The notes under the pieces: model-generated
The model's input: only the letters and a program-made list of their open reading frames with translations
Told to the model about the DNA's origin: nothing
Databases searched by the model: none
Made by a program: the position numbers and the translations under genes
Source of the DNA: Ignelater luminosus
Lineage: Eukaryota; Arthropoda; Insecta; Coleoptera; Elateridae
Assembly: GCA_011009095.1 (NCBI GenBank)
Contig: VTPC01090436.1
Coordinates: 108,723-172,722 of the forward strand
Length of the DNA: 64,000 nucleotides
Direction of reading: 5' to 3'
In this document: in pieces, positions 22,751-34,375 of the stretch
Position numbering within the stretch: the stretch's first letter is position 1
How the letters are laid out: every line of letters starts with the position of its first letter

Positions 22751-22799
22751 CAAGAATAGTTAAATTAGAAACATGTTTATTTTGGGGTTAAATTCATTA

Positions 22800-24142
22800 G
22801 TGTTTCAGTTTTCTTGAAAAAATTCATGGCTTGCTAGATATTCACTAAAACTTCATAGCTTGTAACATATGGATGCATAAACTTTCAGATACAAATAAGT
22901 ACATTCGTTTTATAAATAAGAACTAGAAGTACAAGACAGTACAAGAAGACTCTTAATTTACAGATAATATAAATGTCAAAACTATAAGCAAATATTTGGA
23001 AACAGAAAATATGTAAGTAAGTTGAAAATATGCAGTAAACATGAAGATGGACAAATCCATTAAATTGAGTTTAAGAGAGCTTTACATCATATAGATATAA
23101 TTGCATTGTACCCACAAGTGGATTACATATGGGTGCATGTTCACCCAAGTTAGCGCCTATGACTTTCAAATGATCGTAAATGATTTTTGCATCCCATATC
23201 AAGTACATATGGGACAGGAGACATACATACTACATTATTTACAGGACATGTGGCAAATAAACTCAGTGACAGTGACATGTGTGAATTAGGATTCTCCCCT
23301 TTAGTAAATAAATCAATTTTGATTTTCTTATCTTGATGATAACATTTACTTATGAAGTATCAAAATATATGGATTGCTTTCTATGAACTACAGAAAAAAA
23401 AAAAGCAGAATAACATCTGCTATGTACAGTATGATTTTATAAAAGCGTCCTTATCTATAGTAGATACAAAGATGTTATGGATACAGTGACAAACCTACAT
23501 ACCTTATGCTTTTTAATAGTTGTGCTTTAAAATGTTGACTTTCTTTATTTGCTTTCAAACTAATGCATTTTTATGTCATACACTTTAAGTGTCATTGAAG
23601 ATTAATTAAAAATCTGAAAATATTGAGTTTCTAACAAAGATGAAAGAACATAAGAAAACTGAATCGTAAAACCAAGTACGTTGTAGAGTGGATAATTTCA
23701 AGCATGTTTCTAGAAATGTGCTTGTAATATACACCTACATTATAAAGAGATGACTGAGTTAGCTAAATGTTGAAAAGCTGCCAAAAACATCTGACTGTTT
23801 AGGTGCTAATCTCATCTTCAGTCATCAAAAGTAAGTTTAAACAGTGTAAATGGGGAGAACCTCAAATGCAAGAGTGTGCAACAATGGCTAGCAGATGGAA
23901 AGGCAGCTGGTGGTAGGTGTGAAGAGTCCATGTCTCTGATGGAGTTGGTACGTGAGATCGCTGGTCGGTCCAAGCTTGGCAGTTGTAATTTGTGTGTCCT
24001 TTGGCTCACAAATTACAAGAGATGCATAATAGTAAATTGTTAGATAAGTTACCAGGCACATACTCATGGCACTTGACACAGAAGTTATCGAGTAATATAC
24101 AGCTTGTCTATTATACATAAGTGGTACACCTTGTTAAATCTA
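22800..24142. other. Gene-free stretch with an unassigned minus-strand open frame
   Basis: Mostly AT-rich noncoding DNA. On the minus strand, 23888-24118 reads YSITSVSSAMSMCLVTYLTI with a possible membrane segment; an acceptor-like TATAATAG precedes it and a donor-like GTAACT lies within it. I do not recognise a family, and it may be chance. Confidence 0.25.
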
Positions 24143-24633
24143 ACAAGGGGAGGGCCCATAACTGGGGTCACCGATTTCGCCGTAATTTTGCAGGTATGTA
24201 GTATTAGTATAGCAGTAACGAAAGCTATAGGGATACGATGCGATNNNNNNNNNNNNNNNNNNNNNNNNNNNNNNNNNNNNNNNNNNNNNNNNNNNNNNNN
24301 NNNNNNNNNNNNNNNNNNNNNNNNNNNNNNNNNNNNNNNNNNNNNNNNNNNNNNNNNNNNNNNNNNNNNNNNNNNNNNNNNNNNNNNNNNNNNNNNNNNN
24401 NNNNNNNNNNNNNNNNNNNNNNNNNNNNNNNNNNNNNNNNNNNNNNNNNNNNNNNNNNNNNNNNNNNNNNNNNNNNNNNNNNNNNNNNNNNNNNNNNNNN
24501 NNNNNNNNNNNNNNNNNNNNNNNNNNNNNNNATCGCATCGTATCCCTATAGCTTTCGTTACTGCTATACTAATACTACATACCTGCAAAATTACGGCGAA
24601 ATCGGTGACCCCAGTTATGGGCCCTCCCCTTGT
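24143..24633. repeat. Perfect inverted repeat around an assembly gap
   Basis: The 102 bases at 24143-24244 (beginning ACAAGGGGAGGGCCCATAAC) are the exact reverse complement of 24532-24633. Between them are 287 N (24245-24531). The arms are more GC-rich than the surroundings. Either this is a transposable element with long terminal repeats whose middle was not assembled, or a mis-joined hairpin. Frames drawn across the N are meaningless. Confidence 0.9.
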
Positions 24634-26330
24634 AAGAATTAAATTAGGAAAAAGTTGATTATTTTACATATCAATTTATTGGCACTTTTGTATTCACAAT
24701 GCACAGCTTACTTCGACACTATTTACTAAAAATGACACAATGGTATGCACAGTTATTCTGTTGTTTTTCAAGTCATAACTAAAAAACCATGAAAAACAAA
24801 GCAAGTCATGGATAGTTTTACAAAAGATATATAATTTGCGTTTGTTAAGTAAATCACCTCTGCTAGGAAGGAAAACAAAATTAATAACTTTTGCTGCGCG
24901 GATGTCTGTGTTTGTTCGCTGAAACGAGGCTATCTTGAACGTTCGGAATCACGTGGTTATCCAAGTTTTATTCTTATTAATTTGTTTTTGTTCTTACTTG
25001 TTACTATTTGTTCTTAACTTTTCCCGTTTGTTGTTATAATTACGTTAAAAATATTCATAACGATTCGGTTTATTATTTTATTAATGACCGGTTATTCAAA
25101 TACTAATCACGATTCAACTTCATGCTAACAGTTTACATAGTTAATCAAAGGTTGCTCCGCCGCAAGTATGAGTCCCTTCCACGGCAGAAATTCTTTTACC
25201 TACATATATTTAAAAATTAGAATATATTCAAACAAAACAAATAAATTGATCGACGTATTTGCAAAATAAAGATTTATTTTTTTCCATGACAAAAATAACA
25301 ATAAATAAACTTTATCCATATACGTGCTTATCTGCTAATCTCAAACTTGCACACAGATTTTTACAGTTTTCTCTGACTAGCCTTGTTTGCTAATATTTCA
25401 GTTACTTATCCAATATTTAATTATATTTTCAGTTTTTATTTCAGTTGTTACAGAAAAATCCATGGAAATTTATCAGAAAAACTAATTATGTCTTATCATG
25501 TATTTGATTTTAGTTTGGGCACTATGTTATTTATATTATTGTTATTTTGCAAGTGCTTGTTTGCATTTGAAATGAAAACACAGAACTTACATTAGTTATA
25601 AATTAAAATTTGAGCGAATCAACTACAAAAAAAGACAGAAAATCACCAGAAAAAACGACCACCGAGATCAAAGTGCCGCCGAGGGAGTTCGACTTCATCT
25701 GTAACCCCTTATTATTCTGTTACTAAACATCGAAAAAACTCACCCTGTACACTGCCACACTGGAGCGGCGTGAAATCAAGCCTGGAATTGAGAAGAATAT
25801 TTGCGAGATCTGGGATAGAATTTATGGACCCAAATGAACCTTAGTAGTTAATGCCCAAAATGAAAAATGAACATAATTTTAAAAACTCAAAAAGAATTTT
25901 GGCGACCCACAGGGGGCCAAATCCCAAAAAAACTGGCCAAAAGTTGAAAAATAAAATCGCTCTCTAGGGAAAGTTAAGCATACAGTTTGGTAGATAAATG
26001 TTTTAAAAGACAGATTCCACAGTTGGAAAAGGATATCCGCTTATGTCTACCTACCTGCGACATTACAAAAGTGACGCTCGAGAGCATAACTTCTGAAGCG
26101 AACAAAAGGAGAAAAATAATAGTTCCTTTAATCACTTACCAAATTGTGTATCGTTAATCGATTTTAACGTTGTAAAATGGATTTACATAGTGATGGCGAG
26201 TAGAATATTTATGTGTGTTGCAAACATAATATACAAAATATGAAATTTAATTATTTAATAAATAATTTCAAGAAAATTTAAAAAAATAACTATAATTTCT
26301 CATCTTAAAACATCGGAAACCCCAGTAGCA
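24634..26330. other. Gene-free stretch, unclassified repeat-like patch
   Basis: 25640-26110 is less AT-rich and has the look of decayed mobile DNA (for example GGCGACCCACAGGGGGCC near 25906), but no terminal repeats or frame allow classification. The rest is AT-rich with no feature seen. Confidence 0.25.
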
Positions 26331-26335
26331 AAAAT

Positions 26336-26433
26336 GGTTGGGCCAACGTAGGCATTTTGTTAACAAGTATGGTTGGCCAACCGTAAGATTTGGCACCGCT
26401 GCCAACGATTTCCCAACCAACCATTTCCCAACG
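26336..26433. repeat. Small palindromic repeat with GTTGGGCCAACG ends
   Basis: The left end GTTGGGCCAACG is itself nearly palindromic and is mirrored at the right by CGTTGGCCCAAC; GTTGGCCAACCG lies between. Probably a degenerate miniature element. Chance frames on both strands in this region follow from the palindromes. Confidence 0.5.
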
Positions 26434-26766
26434 TTGGCCCAACAAAGATTTCTCACTATCACCCAACACAGAAAACTCATTGCTAACAGTCACCTACTGT
26501 CAACATACTCGCCAACAATGACCTTTTAAAAACTAAGGTTTAAATTAATTAATATCATAGTCAAATAAAACAACATATATTTTGAATAAAACATTTATTA
26601 CAATGTAGTTTTTTTATAGTAGGTAAATGTGTATGTGAAATATGTAGGAGGTATCAAAATTGAAGTAATACAGGTCTATATAAAAATATAAATTTCATAA
26701 AGCATGCTTTATTCTTACAATAATATATATTAGTTCACTCCATCATCACACTCAGAAGCAACATCA

Positions 26767-27072
26767 CTAATCACTTTTATTTTCAGCCCTTTTCAATTGT
26801 TGTCTGGCTTTTAGAATGTCATTCTGAAACAGAAAAATAATATACAATAGACCTAATTTATAATTTGATTGCCATATTTTACTAACCTGTTTCATAAAAT
26901 AGGTGCCGAACACTATACAGCTTCCAGGGTTCATCTGGAACATGACCTTCAGTGAGGGATTTATTAAACACGCTAGACAACTTGGAGGGTGACCAAAATG
27001 ATTCTTTTTTACGAGGTGTTAACCATTCCTTCCTAATAAGGCAAATTCCATCACAACCTATGACATTGCGAA
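26767..27072 (-). pseudogene. Two exon-like pieces of an unrecognised protein
   Basis: The exon-like block at 26887-27072 follows an acceptor-like TTACACAG and reads VRNVIGCDGICLIRKEW, then KLYSVRHLFYET, ending at donor-like GTTAGT. A second block at 26767-26823 follows acceptor CTGTTTCAG and reads NDILKARQQLKRAENKSD and a stop; AATAAA signals (minus strand) lie downstream near 26560-26600. The joined phases disagree: exon one ends in phase 1 while the second block is open in phase 0. That suggests a decayed copy or a wrong join. I do not recognise the family. Confidence 0.35.
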
Positions 27073-27782
27073 CTGTGTAACAGATCTTGACAATTAACAA
27101 CTAACATCAAATCCTTTTGTTAAACATTAAGTAATAAAATGCAGAATTGGACATGGCCAAGGATGTTAGTAAAATCAAGAACTAAAATTACAAAACACGG
27201 GTTAGGGAACGTGAACATGACATACCCTGGAGGTACTGTGTTTTCTTTTACATTACAAACCATAATTCTCATAATTTATTAATCTCTTGGTTTTTTTTAA
27301 TTTGTTAACACAATACTTCAATTAATTAAGATTAAAAAAATAGATTTGTAATTGATAAGAAAAACACAGATTGTTGTGTCTCCAAGGTAAACGTCGTCTA
27401 TAAGTAGAACGTATACTAATAACATAACCTACAAATTTTTTAATTTAATTTAGATATCAAAAACTTACAATTACTTACCAGATATGAAAAACTGCTACAG
27501 TTACACTTACCCAGAATACAGCAAAATTATTGAGTATACTAAAATAATCCACACAAGTTTGTTTCGGAGAGAAAACACAACAAACGAACATCGGTACAAC
27601 CAGACATTGGAAGTAACGCGTTACATGTAACCCGTATTACGCCACTCTTTTATGGAACACCCCGTGTAGCCAAGAATAATCTTATAATGTAACAACTTTG
27701 TTATAAAATGTTGTTATTCAAGTTTACCCAAGATTAAGTCCCAAAGATATACATTGCAGGCTGCCGCTTGACAATTCTTTCG

Positions 27783-27943
27783 CCCTGTTGCATAAAGCAT
27801 TTTTAAAGTCCTTATTAGCTATTGCGATGTTAACTTTAAAATATAGCAATCTGATTGGCGAATTTTAAGTTAACATTAAATTCTGATTGGTTAATGACGC
27901 TCTTAATTTTTCAACACAGTTAAGAACGCTTTATGCAACCGGG
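27783..27943. mobile_element. 161-bp MITE with CCCTGTTGCATAAAGC ends
   Basis: The left end CCCTGTTGCATAAAGC and the complement of CCCCGGTTGCATAAAGC at the right bound a short stretch containing two ATTCTGATTGG-type motifs (CAATCTGATTGGCG and complement-like repeats). A related half lies near 39226-39285 (AAAGTTAACATTGCATTAGC, then TTTTAATGCAACCGAG). No clear target duplication. Confidence 0.55.
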
Positions 27944-29382
27944 GTTTGTGATATGGCAAAGCTTTGGCACTGCTGAAAAGAAGCTGAGTTCTGTAAGACA
28001 GCATTAATATTATTATGTATCCTGCATCATTTACATTGTCAGCTCTACAGTGTATTTCACAAAATACAGGGTAAAAGTTGTTTTGGAGTAGTAGTATTGT
28101 TTGGTACATACCAATAACCATAAGTATGTCTCACTGTTAGAAATGTTTGCAACTGTACACTTTTACAACGGGTCACGTGGTCAAGCAACAAGCAAGGTTA
28201 ATTGGATACAAATATCTTTTCTCAGTTTGTAGCAGATAGAAGGTTAGTCATTTTATCTATGGAACTTCAATCCTGAGAAAAGTGATTTCTGCAGTTGTTA
28301 TTCGAAGGTGTGTTTAATCTGCTATGGGTTGAGGTATGCAATAGCAGTCATAAGTTGCGATTCTTCAAAGAGGAGTATCATACCTAACCTTTTTGTAGAC
28401 TAGCATTTTTATTTCCAAGAAACCTACAGAACTCATGAACTCAGTATAGCACTATATGGCTACTTTTTAAATTCTGAAGTTAAAGGAGACATCTGAGAAA
28501 TCTGTTTGGAGTTGTTAATTGCATTTACTATCAGAAGAAGTGCTGATGGGTAAGTTTTTATTACGTGTCTTTCATTTATATTCATGAATACAGATTGAAA
28601 TGTTTCAAACTAAAACACAGTTGATAACTCTCGTTAAGTTTTACTTGACCAGTTTACAGTAGCATTTTCTATGAATTGTCCGTTGGTAAATCAAATGAAC
28701 CCTTTACAATTAAGAAAGTTCTGTGAGTTCAGTTGTTCATGGGATGCAGATGAAGAATTTATGTACAGAGAAATCGAAAATTCTGTATACATTGGGTACT
28801 GTACTACACTACACTTTTTCATAACCGGTTAGCTAAACCTGTATATTGTCACAACGCAACGGTTTCTAGCTTATTTGATAGGTAAGGTGGGAGGCGTTAA
28901 GGAGGATTTCTGTTGCAGAGGGCTTCAACACGAACTCTTCAGTGATATTAAAACTAAGTAGACGTTTCGTTTAGAAAAACTTATGTTAGATTATCTAAAA
29001 CTTCTTGCTTTGTTTCGGCTTTAAAGAGTTATTTTGCCATACCCACTGCAGGCAGGCCCAAATCAATAAAATTTAAGAAATAGCCCATTTGTTTCGCCTT
29101 CACATGTCTTGATTTTAATGCAGGATTCTTTATACTTTTGCTATTTGTGTTACAACTAGATTTGCCGTGTTTTATATTAAATAAGAAGAGGTGGAACTCA
29201 AGAGAAGTTTTTTTTAATTCCTTGATACCTACTACTATAGTAATTAATATCATTTCTTAACTAATAAGGAGAAGTATAAAATATGGTTAGGTACAGAATT
29301 CTTACAAACTGTATGTATTATAAAAAAAAGGCACGTTATTTATAAGAAGTTGCTAACAAAGGTATTGCTTATTATATGTGTA
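27944..29382. other. Gene-free stretch
   Basis: AT-rich with short chance frames on both strands. I see no splice-consistent exon, RNA gene or bounded repeat. Confidence 0.3.
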
Positions 29383-30266
29383 CGAGATCTGTTCAAAAAG
29401 TATCGCGAATTTTGTGGTTTTTCAAAAATTATTTATTTATTCATAAATATCTATTTTGTCCCCTTCAAAGTAATCCCCATCAGATATTATACACTTGTGC
29501 CAACGTTTTTTCCAATCATCGAAGCACTTCAAAAAATCATTTTTTGTGATCTTGTTCAGCTCCTCCTTCGATGCCGTTTTTATCTCCTCAATCGTAGCGT
29601 AGCGTCGTCCTTTCATGGGCAACAAGAAAAAGTCACAGGGGGCCAGGTCTGGGAAATACGGTGGCTGCGGCATCATTAGTGTGTTGTTTTTGGCCAAAAA
29701 TTCGCGCACAAGCAACGATGTGTGAGCGGGGGCGTTATCATGGTGCAAAAACCAATTTTTGTTCTTCCACAAATCCCGGCGTTTCTGGCGGATTGCTTGC
29801 AGGTAATATTCCTTGTTGACCGTTCTACCCTGTGGCAAGAACTCATGATGCACCACGCCCCTGCAATCGAAGAAAACTGTAAGCAAAACCAAAAGCACGC
29901 TCTTCGTCGTTCACATCTTCTCAGCCCTCTGAGAACATTTTGTACCACCGATAAACGTTGCTTCGGTCCGAGGTAGCTTCACCATATGCCACAGTCAACA
30001 TTCGGAATGCGTCCGCGCACTTAATTTTGTTTTTCACACAAAATTTGATACAGATTCTTTGATCCATTTTTTGGAATAGGCAAAAATCGAAGACGAGCCA
30101 AAACACGTCCAAGCAAAACAGCTGTCAAAAATTAACTGAACATTCAAAATGGTCGAACTTGTCGGCATAAGTGAGGGACATGAGTACCAACATAACGCCA
30201 CAAAAAAATCGAATATACGTAACCCGCGGAAATTCAAAATTCGCGATACTTTTTGAACAGACCTCG
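29383..30266 (-). mobile_element. Internally deleted DD34D mariner
   Basis: It has 32-bp inverted ends starting CGAGATCTGTTCAAAAAGTA with a single mismatch between ends, flanked by TA (29381-29382, 30267-30268). At 884 bp it is about 400 bp shorter than full-length mariners. The minus-strand transposase starts MDQRICIKFCVKNKIKCADA at about 30064, hits a stop after YKMFSEG, and then jumps over a deletion from EDVNDEERA into FFDCRGVVHHEFLPQGRTV. The C-terminal part (29437-29870) is open and shows HHDNAPAHTS, then PDLAPCDFFL 34 residues later. The first catalytic aspartate falls in the deleted part. Confidence 0.93.
29437..30064 (-). pseudogene. Mariner transposase (DD34D) remnant
   Basis: N-terminal helix-turn-helix (about 48 codons) and C-terminal half with the second and third catalytic aspartates, joined across a deletion and a stop codon. 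A second small deletion removes several residues near QAIRQKRRDLWKNKNW. Resembles the transposase part of SETMAR-type mariners. It cannot make an active enzyme; ends and C-terminus are well preserved. Confidence 0.88.
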
Positions 30267-30268
30267 TA

Positions 30269-30980
30269 TATTGGGTTAGTGAAACAATACTTAGGTACAT
30301 ATTATCATAAACATCATAAACAATTTAAAATTCTGGACATTATAAAGTCCCGAACAAATCTCGATTAACGTCGAATAGAATCTAGGTATTATTATGCATA
30401 TGCTACGTAAGTGACGTAAGTATATCAATAAGAACGGAATTAGGTACCGGAAGCCGATATCCGTTGAAATGAAATAGAAACGTGTGTGAATGTTTACGAA
30501 AGTGTATTCAGCTGTAAACACTAATAAGTGTGCAAAAAGTTCAAAAACCATCTTACAAAAAGTGTCCTCTAATAATCTTCACTAGATTTAAAAAGCTGCC
30601 AGTCTTTAATTCATGTTCTCATTTTAAATAGTAAGTACTTAGTACGGCATAAATTTATTTTTTCTTACTTTTAAAGAAACTTTATTTCCGTGCTTTGTTA
30701 GGATAAACACAATTTATTCTATATTATTGAAGATATTTCGTTTTTGTTTGTTTTCTTTTGTTTTGAAACTTGAATAGGTTTGAAGAACCTCTAAAGAGTG
30801 AAAATGCAAACGCTAAACTTTTATCGAGTTTTTCTTTTGTTATACTGCGACAATAAACCTGCAAATGAGAGAAAATTAATAGACGATGTAATGTGAATCC
30901 TGCAGGTGCAGGTTCGTTGCAATTAAAGATGGAATAATTTATAGTTGTCATCACAACACCTGTTCATACGAATAATACAT
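30269..30980. other. Gene-free stretch
   Basis: AT-rich; nothing recognised beyond chance frames. Confidence 0.3.
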
Positions 30981-30981
30981 A

Positions 30982-32412
30982 CAGGGCGTTAAAAAAAATT
31001 TAAGTATTTAAATGGCGTATAGTACGACCAAAAACAAGTGGAAAAGTCTTAATAAATAAATGAACCGTTTTCGATATGAGCGATTTTCGTTTTTGTAAAT
31101 TTTTGTAGTTTTTAGCGTTTAGCACTACAGAACACGATTATCACAGAAGATGTTCGATATGTCCTCCTTCCATTTCGACACAGGATCTACATCTTCTCAA
31201 GAAGGAACTCCGCACACTTTCTAAAAATCTCAGTTGTGCTCGAATTGTTTGACAACATTGCTCAATTCGCTGTTGCAACTCGGCAAGATCGATTTTATTT
31301 ACAGCTGTTGGGTACACTAAACTTTTCATGTAACCCCAAATACAAAAGTCAAAGAGAGTTAGATCTGGAGACCTAGGAGACCATCTTCTATGAAATGTTT
31401 CGTTCGGGTGCTCCATAATAGCAAGCGTAAAATGTGGCGGTGCTCCATCTTGCATAAACCAAACAATTAATCTCTGACTTAGTGGGACATCTTCCAAACG
31501 TTCGGGCAAAGTGTTTACCGGAAAGTTAAGGTATGCAGGACCTGTTAAACGTTGTGACAGAACAACCGGTTCTAATAACTAATTGCTTAAAATGCTTAGC
31601 CAGATATTCAGACTGAAACGCTGTTGATGTCTGGATTCAAGAACACTGAACAGCATGTGGATTTTCGTTCGATCAAACGTGATGACTGTGGTAATTGAAA
31701 ATCGGGTGTTCAGCAACTTTCCTTAAAAACCACTGACAGAATATCATTCTTGCTTGGTATTCAGGGCGAGTAAGGGCTTGTACCTGTTGGGTATGGTAGG
31801 GGTATAAAAGTTGATGGTGGAGAGTTTTCCAAACAAAAGGACTACTTACTTCTACTTCAACCAAAATTCTTCTCACACTCTTTTCGGGGTTTTCATCTAC
31901 TATTGCCAAAATTTGTTCTTCAAGCTCAGGCGTACACACTGACCTAGGACGTTCACTATCGTAAGCACATTTTGCAAAGAAACCACTATGCCTCAACAAT
32001 TGGTAAACGTTTCCAAACATCACATGTGAAGGCAGTTGACGATTGGGAAAAGCCTCACTATAAAGGCTACGTGCGTCCAAAGCATTCCTGTTGACACGAC
32101 CTTACATGAAAATCATTTCAGCATTTGAATAAGACATTGCAAATCGGAAACTGAATCTCCTTGACATCGGAAAATAAATTCACTACCAGAAAACAGCTTA
32201 TGAATCGACTGCGAACTGAAATGTCATACGAAAACAAAATGTTTTACTTAAAGCTGTGGTTTCTTTGATTAAATCGCATTTATCTGGAAAACAGCGTATG
32301 CATAGCACTAAACTAATAATGAAAGTTGTGGCTTTCTTTCACTTTCAAAAACGAAAATCGCTCTTATCTCGAAAACGGTTGATTTGCGAACCCATGTTCA
32401 TTAAGACTTTTT
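30982..32412 (-). pseudogene. Broken DD41D-type mariner-like element
   Basis: Left end TACAGGGCG at 30980. Inverted subterminal stretches at 31041-31097 and 32343-32412 (CCGTTTTCGATATGAGCGAT, and the complement of CCGTTTTCGAGATAAGAGCG) mark it as one element, but the expected right terminus is missing. Minus-strand coding pieces: 31673-32080 reads ARSLYSEAFPNRQLPSHVMF and a second helix-turn-helix (ILAIVDENPEKSVRRI), and 31141-31509 reads WFMQDGAPPHFTLAIMEHPN then WSPRSPDLTLFDFCIWGYMK. The middle, with the first aspartate, is lost, and a short deletion lies between the second and third acidic motifs. Confidence 0.82.
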
Positions 32413-32465
32413 GTAGCAGTGATACGGATTATCGCAGATGTGGGTTCGAATCCTACGAGATATTC
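32412..32465 (+). ncRNA. tRNA-like scrap with a B box
   Basis: GTGGGTTCGAATCCTACG forms a T-arm-like hairpin (stem GTGGG/CCTAC, loop TTCGAAT) and matches the polymerase III B box. No A box or acceptor stem is found upstream, so it is not a tRNA gene; it may be the relic of a tRNA-derived SINE or a tRNA 3' half. It begins exactly where the mariner-like element loses its right end. Confidence 0.4.
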
Positions 32466-32561
32466 TGATTTCTTTATATGGTATTACATCACCTTTATTA
32501 TTTTATTAACAATCTAATTAATATATAATTGGAACATTTGAGGTTGTAATGGTTTAACTAT

Positions 32562-32612
32562 TACAGGCTGTCTTTATATCTGGCACATTGAAGGAATATT
32601 GTAAGCCATGAA
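32562..32612. repeat. Dispersed repeat, copy 2 (partner at 22694-22750)
   Basis: Shares TACAGRCTGT, CAYTGAAGGAATMT and GTAARCCA with the copy downstream of SLC25A16, in the same order and spacing. Confidence 0.45.
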
Positions 32613-32817
32613 AGATACAAAGTCGTTTTTCCATTTCTTAATCTGTCCTGAAGATGTCAGACTCTTTTAGCAAATATTATCCGAGTAAGCCGTAGATCTT
32701 CCAGAAAAAAAATTAATAATCAATCAATAATCTGATAGGAAGAATAAATAAAAGCCACTGACCTAAATTTTAGATTCTTCAATCCTGGTAACAGAATTTA
32801 TTATAGCGGATCCAAAG

Positions 32818-34372
32818 TTTACGTTTATACCGTGTGATTTATAGCACGAGGCGAAAAATGAAAATTCGTATTCAGTTTGGCATTCTAAGCATAAAATGCG
32901 AAATAACTTTTTTCCGATAGTGCTTCGTTTTTTGAGGTATCGAGGCATAAAGTTTTCCAAAGTTAATTTGTTTTCATTCAAATTTAAGCCATGGAAATCG
33001 CGTGAGAACAAAATAATTGTTTACTAGGTTTTGACAGGTGTCATTACATTGCTCGTGATTAAAAAAGATAAAAATTTTTTCAAGAATGCAGTTCAGTAAT
33101 GAAAAATGCAAGCATGATCATGACGAAGCTTAAAAAAAATTAAATATCTCGAGAACTAATCGATGTATAAAAATCGAATGTCTGAAGAAGTACTCGACAT
33201 ATAAAAATTTAAATTTCATAGTCATATTCAGCGTTAAAAACTAAGTCGATAACATATATAATACCACTATGTCGAAAAATCGCCATTTTCGATCTCGATT
33301 ATCTCGAAAAGTATTCGAGATATCAAGATACCAATTATGTATCTGTAATCAGGAGAAGATTCTAAGTTGATTTCATATATAACATGTCCTGTAAAGTTAC
33401 GGGAACATGGCAACAGACAGACAGAATGTACGAATCCAGATCGAAATTTTTTTAATTTCGTCGAAAATATGCAGATATTATTTTTGTGTACGGTTTATGC
33501 AACGGTATTGCTTTAGAAAATTGTCGAGAATATCAAAGAAGATTCCCAACAGACGCCAACCATTTCGTCGGGCACTTTCTGCCGCATTTCAAAGACTGCC
33601 ACAATGTGGCATTGCTAATCGTCATACTGGTGGTGTAAATTTAAGGTATAACGCTGCAAGAGAAGAAGTAATTGATGCAATGGTTGACGAAATAGAAATT
33701 AGTACTAGAAGAATTGCAACTCAAATTTCTCAAACTCTCAAAACTTTGTTTGGAGGTCTTTACGCAGAGAAGAGTTGCATTCTTATCATCCATCACCTAC
33801 ATTTAGGAGATGAAGAACATAGATTAGCATTTTCTCGATTTTCAACGGTCGTCTGCTGCCAATTACTTGGAATTTTTGAATAAGAACTTTATTAAATTAT
33901 TAGATGATGTTCCATTGGTATTACGTAACATGATGTGGTTTCAGTACGACAGTTTTTTTTATTTATGGAGCCATTTGAAGCAAATAGTTTAAGCAGAAGA
34001 AATCCACAATGAAGAACAATTTCAAGAAGGAATGACTGCTGCACTTCAAGTTGCAAACGAGCAAAACTTTGATCTGTAGTTTATAATTCACAAGTTTCAC
34101 GTTGCCACGCTTGCATGGTAGCTGGCGGTGGACTTTTCAAACACAAGTTATGCGTTAATTTTATGTTTTTTCTTTTAGTCTAACCATTACAATTTTAAAT
34201 AAAATTTTCTTGTTTACCTTTATTCTGACAGGTGTTACAACTTTAAACTTCAGTATCTCAAAAACGAAGGAGGATCGGAAAAAAATACTTCCTATTGTAT
34301 GCTTAGAATGCCAACTGAATTCTAATTTTCATTTTTTGCCTCGTGTTATGAATCACACTGTATACACTTTAT
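32818..34372 (+). pseudogene. Broken mariner-like element with ~140-bp inverted repeats
   Basis: The segments 32818-32960 and 34240-34375 are imperfect reverse complements (GCACGAGGCGAAAAATGAAA and GCACGAGGCAAAAAATG-type). Plus-strand coding remnants between 33490 and 34150 include NRHTGGVNLRYNAAREEVID, EISTRRIATQISQTLKTL, a second-aspartate-like MMWFQYDS, then a jump to FLWSHLKQI and IHNEEQFQEGMTAALQ. This is the same broad family as 30982-32412. Frames shift several times and the catalytic core is mostly deleted. Another TACAGGGTG start at 34372 suggests an adjoining element. Confidence 0.75.
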
Positions 34373-34375
34373 ACA

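Noticed and set aside
24085..24658. Long open frames across 24085-24658 on both strands
   Set aside because: They consist mostly of N residues from the assembly gap and mirror one another because of the inverted repeat.
32412..32465. A functional tRNA gene
   Set aside because: Only a T arm and B box are present; acceptor stem, D arm and anticodon arm cannot be built.
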